NCBI GenBank assembly: GCA_000310025.1
Contig: FN649748.1
Location: 1,033,037 to 1,078,403 of the forward strand
Origin: Ectocarpus siliculosus
Lineage: Eukaryota > Sar > Phaeophyceae > Ectocarpales > Ectocarpaceae
DNA length: 45,367 nucleotides
Direction: 5' to 3'
This document shows positions 23,715-35,682 of the stretch, piece after piece (the first letter of the stretch is position 1; the number at the start of each line of letters is the position of its first letter). A program made the translations under genes and the position numbers. The notes under the pieces were generated by a model. That model worked only from the letters and a program-made list of their open reading frames with translations. It was not told the origin of the DNA and made no database searches.

Positions 23715-23810
23715 GAAGAGCAGCAGCAACAACAACCAGGAACGCCTGCTGCGAGCATCACTGCAGCGTTCGCGCCATTTCCCCCGCAGTCTTTCTTGCA
23801 GCTTAATCCG
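21410..23810 (+). CDS. Pro/Gln-rich exons, probable N-terminal part of the prolyl 4-hydroxylase gene or a separate unknown gene
   Basis: Two exons in matching phase: 21410-21790 (ATG, 127 codons, donor GTGCGC) and 23079-23810 (244 codons, acceptor GGGGCCAG, donor GTGAGA). No known domain is seen. The first exon is Ser/Gly/Pro-rich. The second holds a Gly run, a two-fold repeat of about 30 residues (APVFTTPSSTGFPLSAF and APAFTIPPSTGLPPSAF), and a ten-residue Gln run near 23682-23711. Such sequence is typical of disordered scaffolds or transcription-related proteins, which does not define a function. The phase-0 donor at 23811 fits the phase-0 acceptor of the downstream oxygenase exon at 24784, so the two may be one protein. 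If the donor is not used, the frame reads on to TGA at 23979-23981 and the gene ends there. Coding status rests on open frame and phase only. Confidence 0.45.
23682..23738 (+). repeat. CAG/CAA repeat coding for glutamine runs
   Basis: About ten consecutive CAG codons, then CAT GAA GAG, then a second mixed CAG/CAA run of five. It is a candidate for length polymorphism. Confidence 0.85.
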
Positions 23811-24783
23811 GTGAGAAGGCGGATGAATCGCGTTGTCCAATCAGTAGCGGCGTTTGCATGCAATACAAGGGTTATGACCTGTCAAGAGAACCCCCCCATA
23901 TTCCTCCACATCCTCCAACCATCCACGCTGAACCAAGCCAGCGTTCCATCAGCCGCCAGTATACCCAATGTTGTCGTTTGAGGCCATTTTCTGGCTAGGC
24001 GGCTGTCGCTCACTTGTTTTCGTTTGTCTTACCACGCTTGGCGTGTTTTTCATCTGCTTCTTTGTGCATCTCTTTTGAAACCTTTCGACAAAGGGCAGAG
24101 CTTGTACCACGGGGGTGGGATCGGAATTGAGATTTCGACTACGAGCGGCTAGCCTGACCCCCGAGCCGAGGAGACTGACTGATTGTTGGAGGCGCCGCCC
24201 CCCGCAGCGTGTTTTTGACGGAATTTGCGCGCGCGGCTCGCAGGTCCAAGTGCGACGTTCTCGCACCCCCTGGTTGCTCAAATGTCCCTACTTCACCCGC
24301 ATGATGCAGTGCGTTTGTCAATTCTTTCAACTCGCATCTCGTGACAAAAGCACATGCACGTGCGTGCGAGCGTGTAGTTTGTATTGACACACGTACTGTG
24401 CCGATGGCGCCGATTGCACACATGTTTCACGTTTTTTTGTAGCGTTCATGATGTGGTACTACTTTCATGGACTCGCACACTCTCCCGATGCCACCGTGTC
24501 CATCACACGTGCTTGCCTGCGGGTGGGGTGTCGGGCGTAACGGGGGCTGTTGTCTAATGATTAGCCGCCAATCAGGTTTTTCTAGTACACGTCTTTCGTT
24601 CTTCGCTGCGCTCTTTCAACGAATACGCACGGTGTTCGCGCCATTTCACGTCAAACCCGACCATTGTGCCTACTCGTGGCCCGGGCGTGTGCGTGTGTGC
24701 GCTTGTATGCGTGTGGGCGGCGTGGCGGTGCGGGGGGGGGTTGGGGGGGGGGACTGGAACAATCGGACTGTTTTTTTGAGCAG

Positions 24784-27276
24784 CTGTACCCGGGGCTCCG
24801 CAATTTGCGGGAGACGCCACCCCTGTACGTGGTGGACGACTTCTTCAGCGGCCCCGAATGTGACGCCCTGATAGCCTTGGCCGGGAACTACATGATTGTT
24901 AGCCCTGTGGTCGGGGCCGGCGCCGGGGAGGTGAGCGAGAGCAGGACTAGCAGCTCGTGCTTCCTGGCGAGGGAGGACCTTCCGACCGTGTGCCACAAAG
25001 TGATGGCCCTGACGGGGAAACCCATCGAGCACTTGGAGCTCCCGCAGGTACGCAGACGTGTGGTGGGGTCTCTTGTCTGATAGGCATGGACCGCGCAGCA
25101 GGGCCGACCAATTGCAATAGACGCGATGTGAGTTGGTAACAATCACGTTTTTTGAAGGTGCATTGTAAGGATTTCCGTGTCGTTCTCTCTACCTCCTTTC
25201 AGAGCTGTGTGGACTAGGCCGACCACAGCCTCAGGGTGTTTCTGCTTTCCTTTCCTCTCTCCTCGTTTTGTCTTTCTTGACGCCTTGGATGAATACCCAT
25301 GCAGCCCAGAGCTCATCAAGCTCCAGGCCACACACTGATACAAATGGAAACAAGATGCCCAAGAACTCCTGCATCTCCATCGTGGCGTCATTGAATATCG
25401 CCTTTCAACACCAAATAACGATGGAAACGCTCTATCACACGGCTACCTCCAATTACTATACCAAATGGGGCTCGAGTGATGATGCGCATCTGTGATTTCA
25501 GACTAGGCCGTAGGCTATCTCGTGATGCCCTTCCTGAGTTACAAGAGCGGAGTGTGATTTTTCGAGGGGACCATTTGGCATGCAGCCACTTGCGCTATGC
25601 CCGATGTCATACGGTGTGGTATTGCGCAGGCCATTATTTTTGCCGTGCCTTCGCGTCGGAGCCAGAAGTCGGCATGGTCTCGATTCCCCCGATCAGTCTG
25701 CGCGATGATCCGAACCGGCCTCAGGCATCACGCGTTATTTTTTTTGTGTCCGGTTCGATTTTTTGAACGCGCGCATGGATCGTGCCCCAGGCGTTTATTT
25801 CGTGCCGGATCCGCTCTGACTTTGTGCATTGTCCGGAATGGACCACCCTGTTGTTTAAGTCAATGCGTTTGGCTCTTCCATCCGCGTGTGCATGGTGTAC
25901 ATCGTGCCCTACTGGAACATGGTATCGCAGTACCGTGTCCAATCGTGTTCTCTGTCGCATACCCGCCCTGCATGCGTGCTCACATTCACTTTGAATCGTT
26001 TGTTACGCCCGGAGACTCACTGCAGTCCTCGACGATCCTATCGAGTTTTTGTTCAATCGGGTATAGGTAGACCTTCCCATGTACAAGACGTCCGTAGGTC
26101 TAGGTGGGTGGCAAGCGGTGCAGTCATAGGCCTCTCACCAAAAGTACCCCCCGACGAATGGGATACACATCGGTGACGTCATGACACCGTTTCCCGCGCC
26201 TCCATAATTGTGCCCACCGTTCAACGACGCGGCCGACAATCTGAACTCACTAGCAGCACCGGAAAGCACATTTCTCTCATCAAGCAGCAGCACCAAAAGC
26301 AAACTTGTCTTATCCGCAGCAGCACCAAGAGCACGCATACCTCGTCGATCGGTGATGACCTCACAAAAGTCTTAGCAGCTACCTGGTTGATCTGCGGCGA
26401 GGGAAATTGTCCCTTTGACGAGTGGACAAGCAATTTAGGACATGATGAGGGGAAACACTGTGCATGTTTTTTTTGTTTGCTGCCCACGGAAAGAGCAAGA
26501 GGATAATAGGACGCAAACGGTTGGTTTTCGCAGGTGGGACGCTACTATACTTCCCAGAAGTACGCTAACCACTGGGACGCATTCGACCTCAACACAGAGG
26601 ACGGCAGGCGTTTCGCACAGAACGGGGGGCAGCGCGTGTGCACCGTGCTGGTGTACCTCAACGACGTTCCCTCCGGAGGGTGCACTGCTTTCCCTCAGCT
26701 GGGGATGAAGGTTCAGCCAAGAAAAGGTGCGCGGTTTCAAGCTGGGGTTGGTCGGTGGTTCTTGGTTGCATGCTTGTCGCTATGCGGCGGGATATATCGA
26801 CGATAACGTATGTCGAGCTCGTTTTTCGCTGCTGCTGCTGCTGCTGCTGCCGCTGCTGAATGGACAATGGATCCAAGAGACTGCCGAACGTACTTGCAGC
26901 CTAAAAGTGGAGTACTTCCTGTTGGGTACAATTTCATTCGGAGTCTCCTCATCCCCTGGACCTCTGCGGGACACTAACCACGTGCGCGCGCAATTGCACC
27001 CGTCTTTCCCGTCTGTGTTGACCTCGTCCTCCCGCCAAACTCGTCCTTCGTTTCTAAACGTACTCGCTTTGCTTCTCTCTTGCATGCTCGTTTCGGTGGG
27101 GGGGACTTTTTGAAGGCATGGCCGTAGTCTTTTTCCCGGCCACGCTGGACGGAGTGCTGGACTCGAGACTTCTGCACGCGGCCGAACCGGCCATAGACAC
27201 GAAGTGGGTCTCCCAGATCTGGATTCGGCAGGGGGCTTACCACGGCACACCTACCGCCAGGATTCCCGCCATTTAG
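24784..27276 (+). CDS. P4H: Prolyl 4-hydroxylase-type 2-oxoglutarate/Fe(II) oxygenase, catalytic exons
   Basis: Hydroxylates prolines using O2, 2-oxoglutarate and Fe(II), usually in the ER/Golgi on wall or matrix proteins. Exons 24784-25047, 26534-26726 and 27116-27276 join in phase (618 nt, 205 codons plus TAG). The order matches the P4H family: PPLYVVDDFFSGPECDALI, a following helix and ESRTSSSCFLAREDLP, then RYYTSQKYANHWDAF, NGGQRVCTVLVYLNDVPSGG (core strand) and FPQLGMKVQPRKG. The last exon carries HAAEPAIDTKWVSQIW. Metal ligands are intact: the HxD pair in NHWD (codons at 26570-26578) and the distal His in LLHAAEP; the Lys nine residues on should bind 2-oxoglutarate. The first exon begins at the domain edge without an ATG, so upstream coding sequence must exist. 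The Pro/Gln-rich exons 1 kb upstream are the best candidate. No signal peptide or membrane anchor was found. Confidence 0.92.
25048..26533 (+). other. Long intron of the P4H gene
   Basis: 1,486 bp between the oxygenase exons. A plus-strand frame of 157 codons (25597-26070) and a minus-strand frame of 79 codons (25960-25721) overlap here. Neither resembles a family I know, and the conserved protein reads straight across from 25047 to 26534. Confidence 0.7.
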
Positions 27277-29519
27277 TACATCTATCGCTACCTTGTTTGG
27301 CAAGGTGCAGTCCGTCAGGCCCATTTTGTCAATTTGTCAATTGTTTTGGTGCTACAAACGCTGCAAGGTCAGTACTGACATGTGGTTTGGACGGAAGCGT
27401 GATCCTCGTGGTGATTATTGTTTGGATCTTGGTCTTGGCCGAAAGCCGTATACACGAACTGAACCTAGATGATCGAGATCGGCTGCCATTTGTTTCTCCT
27501 CGGCTGATTTGTTCTTGTCTGCGGATGGGGGTGGGGAATAGGGGGGAGGGGATCCTGGGTTTATGTTGTTTTCCGCGCATGGCCGCAGCAGCATATTTTG
27601 CACTGCGCCTGCCCGTAGAGGTGGGGATGGTGATCCTGGTCTTGCTGAACTTATCTGGCTCGCAGGGCTAAATACCTCGTTCATCGAAGCTGTTTGTTTC
27701 GTAATCGATGGTCTCGGATAGAAGTTGTGTCGGGGTTTTGAGGCAGGAGAAGGCAGATAGGCCAGCTGCTGCACGTCTTGCCCCGAAATGCCCGAATGGT
27801 TGTAGAGAGGGTGTTTAGTACTCGTACGTACGTACCACGATTTAGACGTGTACAGCAAGGCGTGTCGAAGGTGAGAGAGGAGAGGGTTGAAGTGCCATAC
27901 CTCGTTTTTCCCGCTCTTAGTTCGACTCCTCGCCTGTTTCGTGGGTGGTGACCCCTACTGTATACATAATATACGGTAACAATGCCACGCGCAACTCAGG
28001 TGCCGCAAGTCGGACGCGACATGAGGTATAGATGACCCGCTTTTGCTTTAGACTCAAGTTCAATGGTGCCCATGTGATTGTTGGACACGCTGGACGACCA
28101 AGCTGAGAACACGGGGGTGTTTTTGTTGTTGGATGGTGCTGCTGTGGCGACAGCCAGGGTGTCGTTGCGTGGTGTCCCTGACGCAGCAGCAGCAAGATTG
28201 CCGCAGGACGATCCTCTCGAACGTTGACTTTGTCAAGATTCTCTGGTGTGTGGGTTGTACATCAATGCATTGTTCGTGGTGTGATTCGGCTTTGCATTAT
28301 TTGGTGCTCACCGCGCACTAGTTATCGTGCTGACCTGGGTTCGCGTTTGTTCGTGAATTCGCAAATCCTGTTGTTGCAGCGTCTTTGCTGTTTTTATTTC
28401 CCTATCGTTTTTGGTGTCTCTCTTGCGTTATGAGTTAGCCTACCATCGGTGAAGACACTTGCCGAACAGATGACGCCAGGTTTCGACCTTTTCTTTCCAA
28501 GATGGATGAGCTTGTTCAAATTGCTCCTTGTCTCGATCGCACAAGACAGGATGGTGGGCGTTGGAGTTTGATTTTGTACACGCTACACGAACAACACTGT
28601 CTTTGTTTGAGTTCTGTTTGGAGGGTTTCTGTCGCCTCGCCTGCGGTGGATGCAGAGCGAGCGAGGCCGGGGTGGGCAAGGCTTCGACGATCTACGCTTC
28701 AAATGAACTGCAAGAAGCTGTTGTTGCACGGAGAAAAAGAGGGGTGGTGGTGAATAGAATAGATAAGGGCGTTAACTATTGATGTGTTCCCAGCGATTGG
28801 TGAGTCATTCGTGTGTAACTCGTAGTGCGTAGTTGTATGTTAGCAGTGCGTCTGGGTGCACTTGTGCCAAAAGTTTTATGCTTAACAATCGTAAGAGGCA
28901 GCGGTTGATGTCATCGAAATGGCAGCAGGCAGGGAACTCCCGGCTTGTTTTGTGTCTTCCGTATGTTGCCAATTTGTGTTGCAATCCTTAACCTTGGCAA
29001 GGGTTGGGTATTGATTGCGCAAAACCCCTCTATGTCGTATCAGATACCCCGAAAACGCGAGTTGGTCCTGATGTCGATTCTACAATCGACAAACTGAAAC
29101 CGCAGCACAGCAGTGCGTCCAGCGGCCAGCGATTCAAACCGGTCGCGCGTTGCACTTGGAGTCTTGGAGTGTTGGGTTGGTCCTTCGGGGTGTGAAGGTC
29201 AAGACAGAACGATTCTCTCCACGGCCTACTTGTGCATGATTTCCCTTTGAGGAAACATCCCTCCTCACCTCGGAGACCTTGAACCCATCCGCGAAGGAGC
29301 AACAAAGTGACACAAGAACGGGGGGTTGCCTCTGCCTTGAATCGTCCGGTGTCGACAACAAAGGAAAATATATCCCAGAAAGTTCGCATGCCGAACCAAA
29401 GGTCGGGGTCTGCTTGGAAGTCGGATAGTGTGTGGTTCTTGTTGTCTCCTTCACTCCAGATCTGAAGAATTTTCCAGTGTCTACAATTTGGGCGCGTTAC
29501 CGCACGAAAATTCAATCGT
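27277..29519. other. Gene-poor region downstream of the P4H gene
   Basis: No supported gene. Short frames on both strands (up to 161 codons, 29515-29030 on minus) have no recognisable domain or splice-consistent partner. A G-rich tract lies near 27527-27553. Confidence 0.4.
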
Positions 29520-30715
29520 GTCGACGCGAAAAAATAAATGTATGGGCAACCATACTTACACTAACCATCGACACCGCAAGGGGGAACACGGAAAAGGATA
29601 TGCGCCCCTTGCCGAGTAGAACATTCAACATATGTAAACGAAATTCTCCTTTCCCAAAAGTACGCAGGTGGAAAGACCCTAGTATCCACACGGCCGCCGG
29701 ATAACCCTTCAAAGAGCCAGCCACGCGTGTGATAGAAAGGCAAAGGGAGGAGACACGCAGCCATTCCGTTTGAACTACACGTGCCACCTCTCTTGGTTTG
29801 GGAAGCAGCCGGTGTTTCGGATCCAGCGGTTGCGCGACATAAATAGACATCTCCGATGGGACATGAGGAGGACGGGTTACACAGCTGGAGAGACGTGCTG
29901 CTTCTGCTCTCTAATGAAAAAAAATAAGTGATCCGGACATCATCCAAACCAACACAGGTGTGTACGCAATGGCATCTTCATGCGCTAAAGAAGTTGCAGA
30001 AGCCCATACCGACACGCGCACATGCCTATTCCACCCGTCTAAACTGCATACGCTCGCGTGATGAAGTGCGCCGGTGCTATGCGACATACTCGAGGAGAAT
30101 ACCTACATTCTAAATCAACCACCAAGAACCGACAAGGAAGCACGGGGGGGAAACAATACAACGTTTCCGCACACCACATCCAGACAAGATCTTGGAGATC
30201 CTGTGTACTGTACTCGCACGCGGCCTGAACGATGTACGTATACGTCGTCCACTCCGCTCATCTTGCATTTACTATCTATACACATACTTTTCGATGCACA
30301 ACGCGACGCAATACAGAAGCGCATATGAAGCACTACATGTGCAATCAATATCCATCTGTGCCAAGTCAACACCATCAAGTACAATGAACATGCACACTCA
30401 CACATACTGGATGCTCTTGTGGACATTCAACCAAGGGTACCACAAATCGAATACCCGCCACCAAACATCTTCCCAACATACCCCTCTACACCTTTCCAGC
30501 GTAACATGCAGTCAGATACAGACGATGACCACCTACCTGTTTGTCGAGCCTGTTACCCACAGGGGAGATGTCGCTTTTTGCTGCTCCGGGAACTGCAGAA
30601 GAAGTGGTAATCGTACAACACGACTACAATTCATTGCTACTCAACCACGGACTCTTGTCTGTGGAAGAGATGGATTTGTTGTGTTCTTTGTAAGAAAAAA
30701 AAAAAACTCACGTCT
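29520..30715 (+). repeat. Dispersed repeat, copy 1
   Basis: Shares a collinear series of blocks with 37505-38915. These include ACCGCAAGGGGGAACAC, TTCAAAGAGCCAGCCA, CACCTCTCTTGG, ATCTCCGAT(G/A)GGAC, TGAGGAGGACGG, GAGCCTGTTACCC and a GAGATGGATT(T/C)GTTGTGT block followed by AAG and a long A run. The copies differ by many substitutions and indels. No transposase, reverse transcriptase or terminal repeat was seen. The 3' A run suggests a retroposed or non-autonomous element. Confidence 0.7.
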
Positions 30716-30963
30716 AAGCTGTGTCGAGAACTTGCAAATATGCGCTGTTGTTAATTTGGCCCCACCTCCCCCCAAACCGCGGACAGCCCTCGCAACAGGT
30801 CAATACCCCGACCGTACTCGGTCGCCAATTCCTCTGGCCTTCACGCGAGCGGCCTCGCCCGCCCAGTTGGCCTCTGCCCGAAATATCCGCAAAAAACCCT
30901 ACGAAGTAGTCCGGATTTCATGAACAGTGCGCGACGTGCTCAAATGCGGCGGCGGTCTCGCTT

Positions 30964-33900
30964 CTAGAGTTTCGATAGGCTAGGGTGGGGTCCGAACCAC
31001 GGTTGTCCCATGGCCTGCGCCAACACGTCGAACCGATCGCAGCCGAAGAACGCCTCCCAAGGCTTCCTATCGTCATCGTCGTCGGCGCATGTTCGAAGGG
31101 ATATCCAAGGCGCCCCAAACGCGCCCCTGTGCTTTCAATGGTGGTGGGAGTGCGATGGGAGGCGCAACAGACAGAAAGAACCACATCAAGTGAACAAGGG
31201 CGAACTTGATAGTTGACAGGGGTATCGATGTCGTTATACCTACGATGCGCGACGAAAGGCCGACGTAGGGAGAGGAAGGACCGACCGACAGATACCCAGG
31301 ACGAGGGGAAGAGCGGGAGAGATACGCAAAGACATACAACAAGACAGACACTCAGAGATACGCAGCAAGAGGTTGTGGAACGACAACAGACCCCAAGAAA
31401 GCGAGAGAGAGGGGGGAGACATGACAGCACAATCGAGGGCAACTTGAACAGATGCAGGTAGCCAACCGAAAGAATGTGGACAAGATCCCGATGCAAACTA
31501 ATGCTGTGCCCAAAATGCCAGAAACATTTGGTCACGCAGTTTGCCATATTGCCATAAATTGCGTTGTTCTGGGGCTGCCCTGCGCGGAAGCTCGTGAGAG
31601 GTACGGAGGGTCCCGAAATCGAGAGCCAACGTTGTGTTTCTTGTAAGCTGGAAACAAGAAAAATAAACTGAACAACAACACTGCAGCGACAGCAAAGAAT
31701 ATACATAGGAGGATTCACCCCTGCCATCTTTGATTCGGCTTGAACGCTCTGACGTTGTCGTTTTGAGACTGGTAAACTGACCCACCTCCGGAGGGCTACT
31801 TCTGTCTCCTCTTTGAGCCTAGCCTTGATGTCAGCATCGCCCGATCTTGCCAAGAGAGATCTGGCAGAGCTAGCGTCCATCCCCGTCCCCATGCACGCCT
31901 CCTGGAGACCCTGCGGCTCACGCAAATGCGCACGTGCATATGCAGCCCCCAAGTAATGGAGTACAACGATACGAGCACTTCGTGGTAAGAGCGCAACACC
32001 AGGTACTGAAGAGCAGTAGAAGAGCATTGGTGGATACCTCGCCCTCGCTATTCAGGGAACACCTAGGGTCATCATCAGGTTCAGGTCACAACACCCCAGG
32101 GGCTTGCCGGTCTACATCAGCACAGCACCACGGCAGCAACAGCGAAACAGAATTCGTCGTCGTTGTGAATTTTCGCCCACCTGCTCGCTGGCAATGTCCC
32201 CCCCGCCCCCCCACAGCCTCGTCCACAGTTCGCGGGTGAGGCCCTCTAGTTGCTCCGGCGCATCCACTGCCGCCGCGTTTAGCAGTCTGTGAAGTTTGAT
32301 TGCGAGTACAAAAGAGGGCACCGGGGTCGTTGAACTACAGCATGCCTTGCCGAAGTCCTCACGCCAACAAGCATAGATCCTATCACCCCATAACCGACCA
32401 AGCTGGGACGGACGTGATCGGATTTCGGGCTACCAGCCTGGCATTCTTGGGCGGGCTGGACACACGTCCATATAGCGCCGTGCCCCTTGATAAACCCGAA
32501 ACGTCGAAGGCGACGAAGTGCTTCACGGTACCTTTGGGCGGCGAGCGTCTCGAACATTGCGCGGGGGTCCTTGAGGGGCACGAGTGGGGCGCCATGGTAC
32601 TTCGCCATCCTCGCCAGGTCTCCCTTCATGTACTTCCCTTTCGCTTTCAAAGTCGCTGGGGGCTTGTTTCTTTCCGTTCCGTTTTCGAAAGATTTTGTTT
32701 TGACACCGAAACACGATGGATAAAGCACGGCCGAACAGCAGTCAAGGAGAGTGTCTCAAGACAGAGAGAACACATGGTGCCTTCGTGGCAAGGCAAGACG
32801 ACCGCAAGGCTGGGAGATGGGGAAAATTATATTGCGATTCATGGATGGTTAATCAGATGAAGCAACATCGCAAAGAGCAGAAGCGGCAACTGTGGGAGTG
32901 TCACCTGAAAATCGCAGAAACATAAACACCCAAAGGATGAGTGAACACGGGCGGTCGGCGGGGGTGGGTGGGCGTTGGGGACAACCGAAGGATGGGGAGA
33001 GGGCGAACAGGGGCGAAAGGGGTGCATATGCCTGATTTCTGGCTGAACGCATACCATCAAAGACTCTTAGAGGGCGCTGAGCGCCCCGAAGACATACGTC
33101 CAACAACCGATATCCCAAGCAAGCGCCCCGCCTGTGCGGTCACTTGTCGCGCACCGCAGTCTTGAAAGTCTCGGTAGGCACGCCCGGGAAGACCTCCAAG
33201 ACCGTTGATTCCTCCTAGCCCCCTGACCCCTCCCTCCCTGCCCTCAAAACAAGGCAATTTTGCAACGTTTGTCCCCTCCCTGCCCTCGAAACTATAATAG
33301 GTCATTTTAGAACATTTCTCGTACAGAATGATGGGTCACAAATAGCTCGTTCACCCTGTGGCTTTCATGATGCCGCCGAGGAAGAACGGGCGGAGCGTGA
33401 TGTCGGCGTCCCACACGCCGAGGTCGCGATATCGCATCAGCGTCTCGAATGCCAGCCAGCTGTACGGGCTGCGAGCGTCGTGGGGGGCGGGGGGAGCGCA
33501 TGACCGGGGCAGAGTACGTTACTTCGCGCTTGGTGATGTCGTGAAGGCCGTGCTGTTTTCGAGGCGGGTTTGGCGTTTCATGTTGCCACAGGTGGGCATG
33601 CCCGTGCATCGCAGAGTATCCGAGGGTCGGGCGATCCAACATGCACACAACCCAATCTCGAACTCGAACTCGAAGCACAAAGACGCACGACTTCACGTTC
33701 ATACTTCGTACAGAGATGGCAAGAGACGAAGGAAATGTCCGCCATACAAGTATTTTGGACGTACGTATCAGTGTGCACAGGATGCATCCGAGTCCCATAG
33801 CAGTACATGGAATTTGCTTCATTTTCGTAATTTGGGGACGACCATGTAGGCCTACACCTTGATACCAACGACCCCGGTACGGTACAAGAAACAGGATATT

Positions 33901-34850
33901 TCGACACTGTTTTATTCAGACTATCAGATACAAACATGCATAGGGTAATGTGAGTCCAAATCCATCCCGGGAAAAAAACAGTTGGCCTGCTGTACAGCAG
34001 GTCTGCTTGCTTGGACTGCTGTAGTTTAACTCAGGACACTGCTGTTGCGAGCAGGGCGGAAGGTACAGCAGTACAGATTCGCAGCCGTGTTGATAGTGTC
34101 AGGCCGATTCTGGACTTCCGGCATTCGGTGTGGCTAATTTCCCACAGGTGGGACAAAAAAAGTCCTGTTTCCCCCACCAGCTGTAGCTCGCCCTACAAGA
34201 CTCCAGTCGACAAAGAACATCTACCTTGTGCTGTGCTACAACAGGCTATAGTCTAGGCCTAATCGTGAAATCCGTCATTGTTTACCCTGCCGGCCGTGCA
34301 GCAACAAATACTGCTGTACCGTTTCAGCTCTACGACGGGTCTCACGATAGCCCCGCAGCGCAGCAACACAAACGTTCATGTCCTGTGCCGACTGGAGCCT
34401 TATCGGGCGAGCTACAGCCGGTGGGGTAGTGTCTACCCAACCGGGGTGGATAATCCCCCCTCCCGCCGCATCGTATTTCGCCGCACACCGTGGCTGGATT
34501 TTGCCGCCGCCCCGCACCTTTTCCGATGGTTAGACTGCAGCGATGTTGCCGACACGGTGTCGGGTCTTGTGGGGTACTTCCGCTGGATTCTTTGAACTGA
34601 TACTTCAATACTCTCTCTCAATCAACCAAGTTTTCCTTTCTCACTCAAGCAACAGACTTCACCTACAGCTGGCAGGCCGCAACAACAGCATAACAGCAGT
34701 AGCCAGTATCTTTGACGCTACTCAGCAGCAGACATGTGTACATCACACAGAGGCGCACCTGGCTACATCGTAGAATAAGTCAATCTTTGGAACCGCTCTG
34801 CCCCTCCTCCGCGCAGCTGACGCTGCTGTTGCCAACCCTTTTGCTGCCAT
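30964..34850 (-). CDS. GSTK: Glutathione S-transferase kappa, 245 aa, six exons
   Basis: A DsbA-fold glutathione transferase of mitochondria and peroxisomes. Exons: 34850-34759, 33468-33355, 32669-32532, 32286-32181, 31910-31786 and 31126-30964. They total 738 nt (246 codons with TAG) and every junction keeps phase. Family landmarks in order: IDLFYDVASPYSWLAFE (catalytic Ser expected at residue 31), LRPFFLGGIMKATGNKPP, KGKYMKGDLARMAKYHG, LEGLTRELWTRLW, MDASSARSLLARSG, RLKEETEVALRRGAFGAPW, EAFFGCDRFDVLAQAMG and WFGPHPSL. The length equals that of typical GSTK plus an Ala/Arg-rich N-terminal extension (residues 1-22), which looks like a mitochondrial presequence. The protein ends in Ser-Lys-Leu, a canonical peroxisomal PTS1. 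Exon 3 uses an unusual purine-rich acceptor context (GGAACGGAAAG), supported by perfect phase and family match. The ATG at 34850 is the one nearest the domain. Confidence 0.95.
33980..34740. repeat. CTGTA/TACAG-rich stretch in GSTK intron 1
   Basis: Within the 1.3-kb first intron the pentamer CTGTA or its complement recurs well over ten times, often as TACAGCAG or CTGCTGTA. It includes a perfect 16-bp palindrome CCTGCTGTACAGCAGG at 33986-34001. Confidence 0.55.
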
Positions 34851-35316
34851 CGCGGGTACCTCAACGTTCAACTTTCCCTCCTGTGCATGTGCTTCTGGGT
34901 GGGACGGCCAGAGAAGCCAGAAACGCGCAGAACGAAGGGCGGGGGGCGGGGGGGAGTGATGACATCGGCGGCCATTCTGCGGCACCCCCCGAAGTCAACA
35001 GTCCTCCCAATAAAAAAAAGGAGGTGGGCGTGATCGCTGAGAGGCAAAGCGTTGGTTGGCATGTCCGTGTCCCCCGAAGACGACTGCTCACGTCGTTATC
35101 ATCGTTATTCCTCCTCGTGGAAGAGAGTCCCATATAAAGCCCGTGTCACGTCCAGAGCAGAGGTAAAGCAGTACCAGATCTACAGGTATGCATGTAAAAG
35201 TTTACCAGGCTATGCAGCGGCTTTTTTTTTTGAAACCCTCGTATCATACAATGGTTGACCTCTGATCCAGTCTCCAGTCCTCCGACTCCGGTCGGCCGTG
35301 CGTTGGCCGTGTGTGA

Positions 35317-35345
35317 GGGTTAGGGTTAGGGTTGGGGTTGGGTTA
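35317..35345 (+). repeat. Short interstitial telomere-like repeat
   Basis: Reads GGGTTAGGGTTAGGG and then degenerate GGTT units before TATTGAG. About four to five units. No continuation on either side. Confidence 0.75.
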
Positions 35346-35526
35346 TTGAGTTGGGTCGGCCACGGTGGGTGGCACATCCCGTGTGAGGGACTTAGATTCA
35401 ACATCTGTTATAATTCATTTAGACCTGTTGCTACTTTTATCAAATGTGTATCCAAAGATCCAAACCTCCTCTGATCTTTTGCCACCCACTCCTGTACCCA
35501 CCAACACCACACACACACGAGAGGTC

Positions 35527-35682
35527 ATGGCATCCCGGCGTGGGAAGAAGGGGGCTGACACTGGCACATCAGACGCCATCGAGACGGCTTGGATCGCGCG
35601 CACGAGAGGTGGTGTGACACGCTTCGTCCGCTCAAAGGTCATGAGAAAAAACTTGAAGTTTGTCCTTTCCCATGACCTTTGA
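35527..35682 (+). pseudogene. Unknown gene fragment containing the left hairpin arm
   Basis: A 51-codon frame from ATG 35527 to TGA 35680-35682. The first 39 codons (basic start, then the arm sequence) look protein-like; the rest runs into the loop and right arm. No family is recognised. Purifying-type differences between the arms suggest it derives from a real exon elsewhere. Confidence 0.35.

Noticed and set aside
25597-26070. 157-codon frame within the P4H intron
   Set aside because: The conserved P4H sequence joins directly across it, and the translation has no recognisable domain.
28440-28782. Short frames with Trp/Lys-rich segments on both strands
   Set aside because: The minus-strand peptide looks protein-like in places, but I could not link it to a family or to other exons.
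30918-32027. A 369-codon minus-strand frame as a single protein
   Set aside because: It contains two GSTK exons (31910-31786, 31126-30964, the latter in another frame). The rest is intron without conserved sequence.
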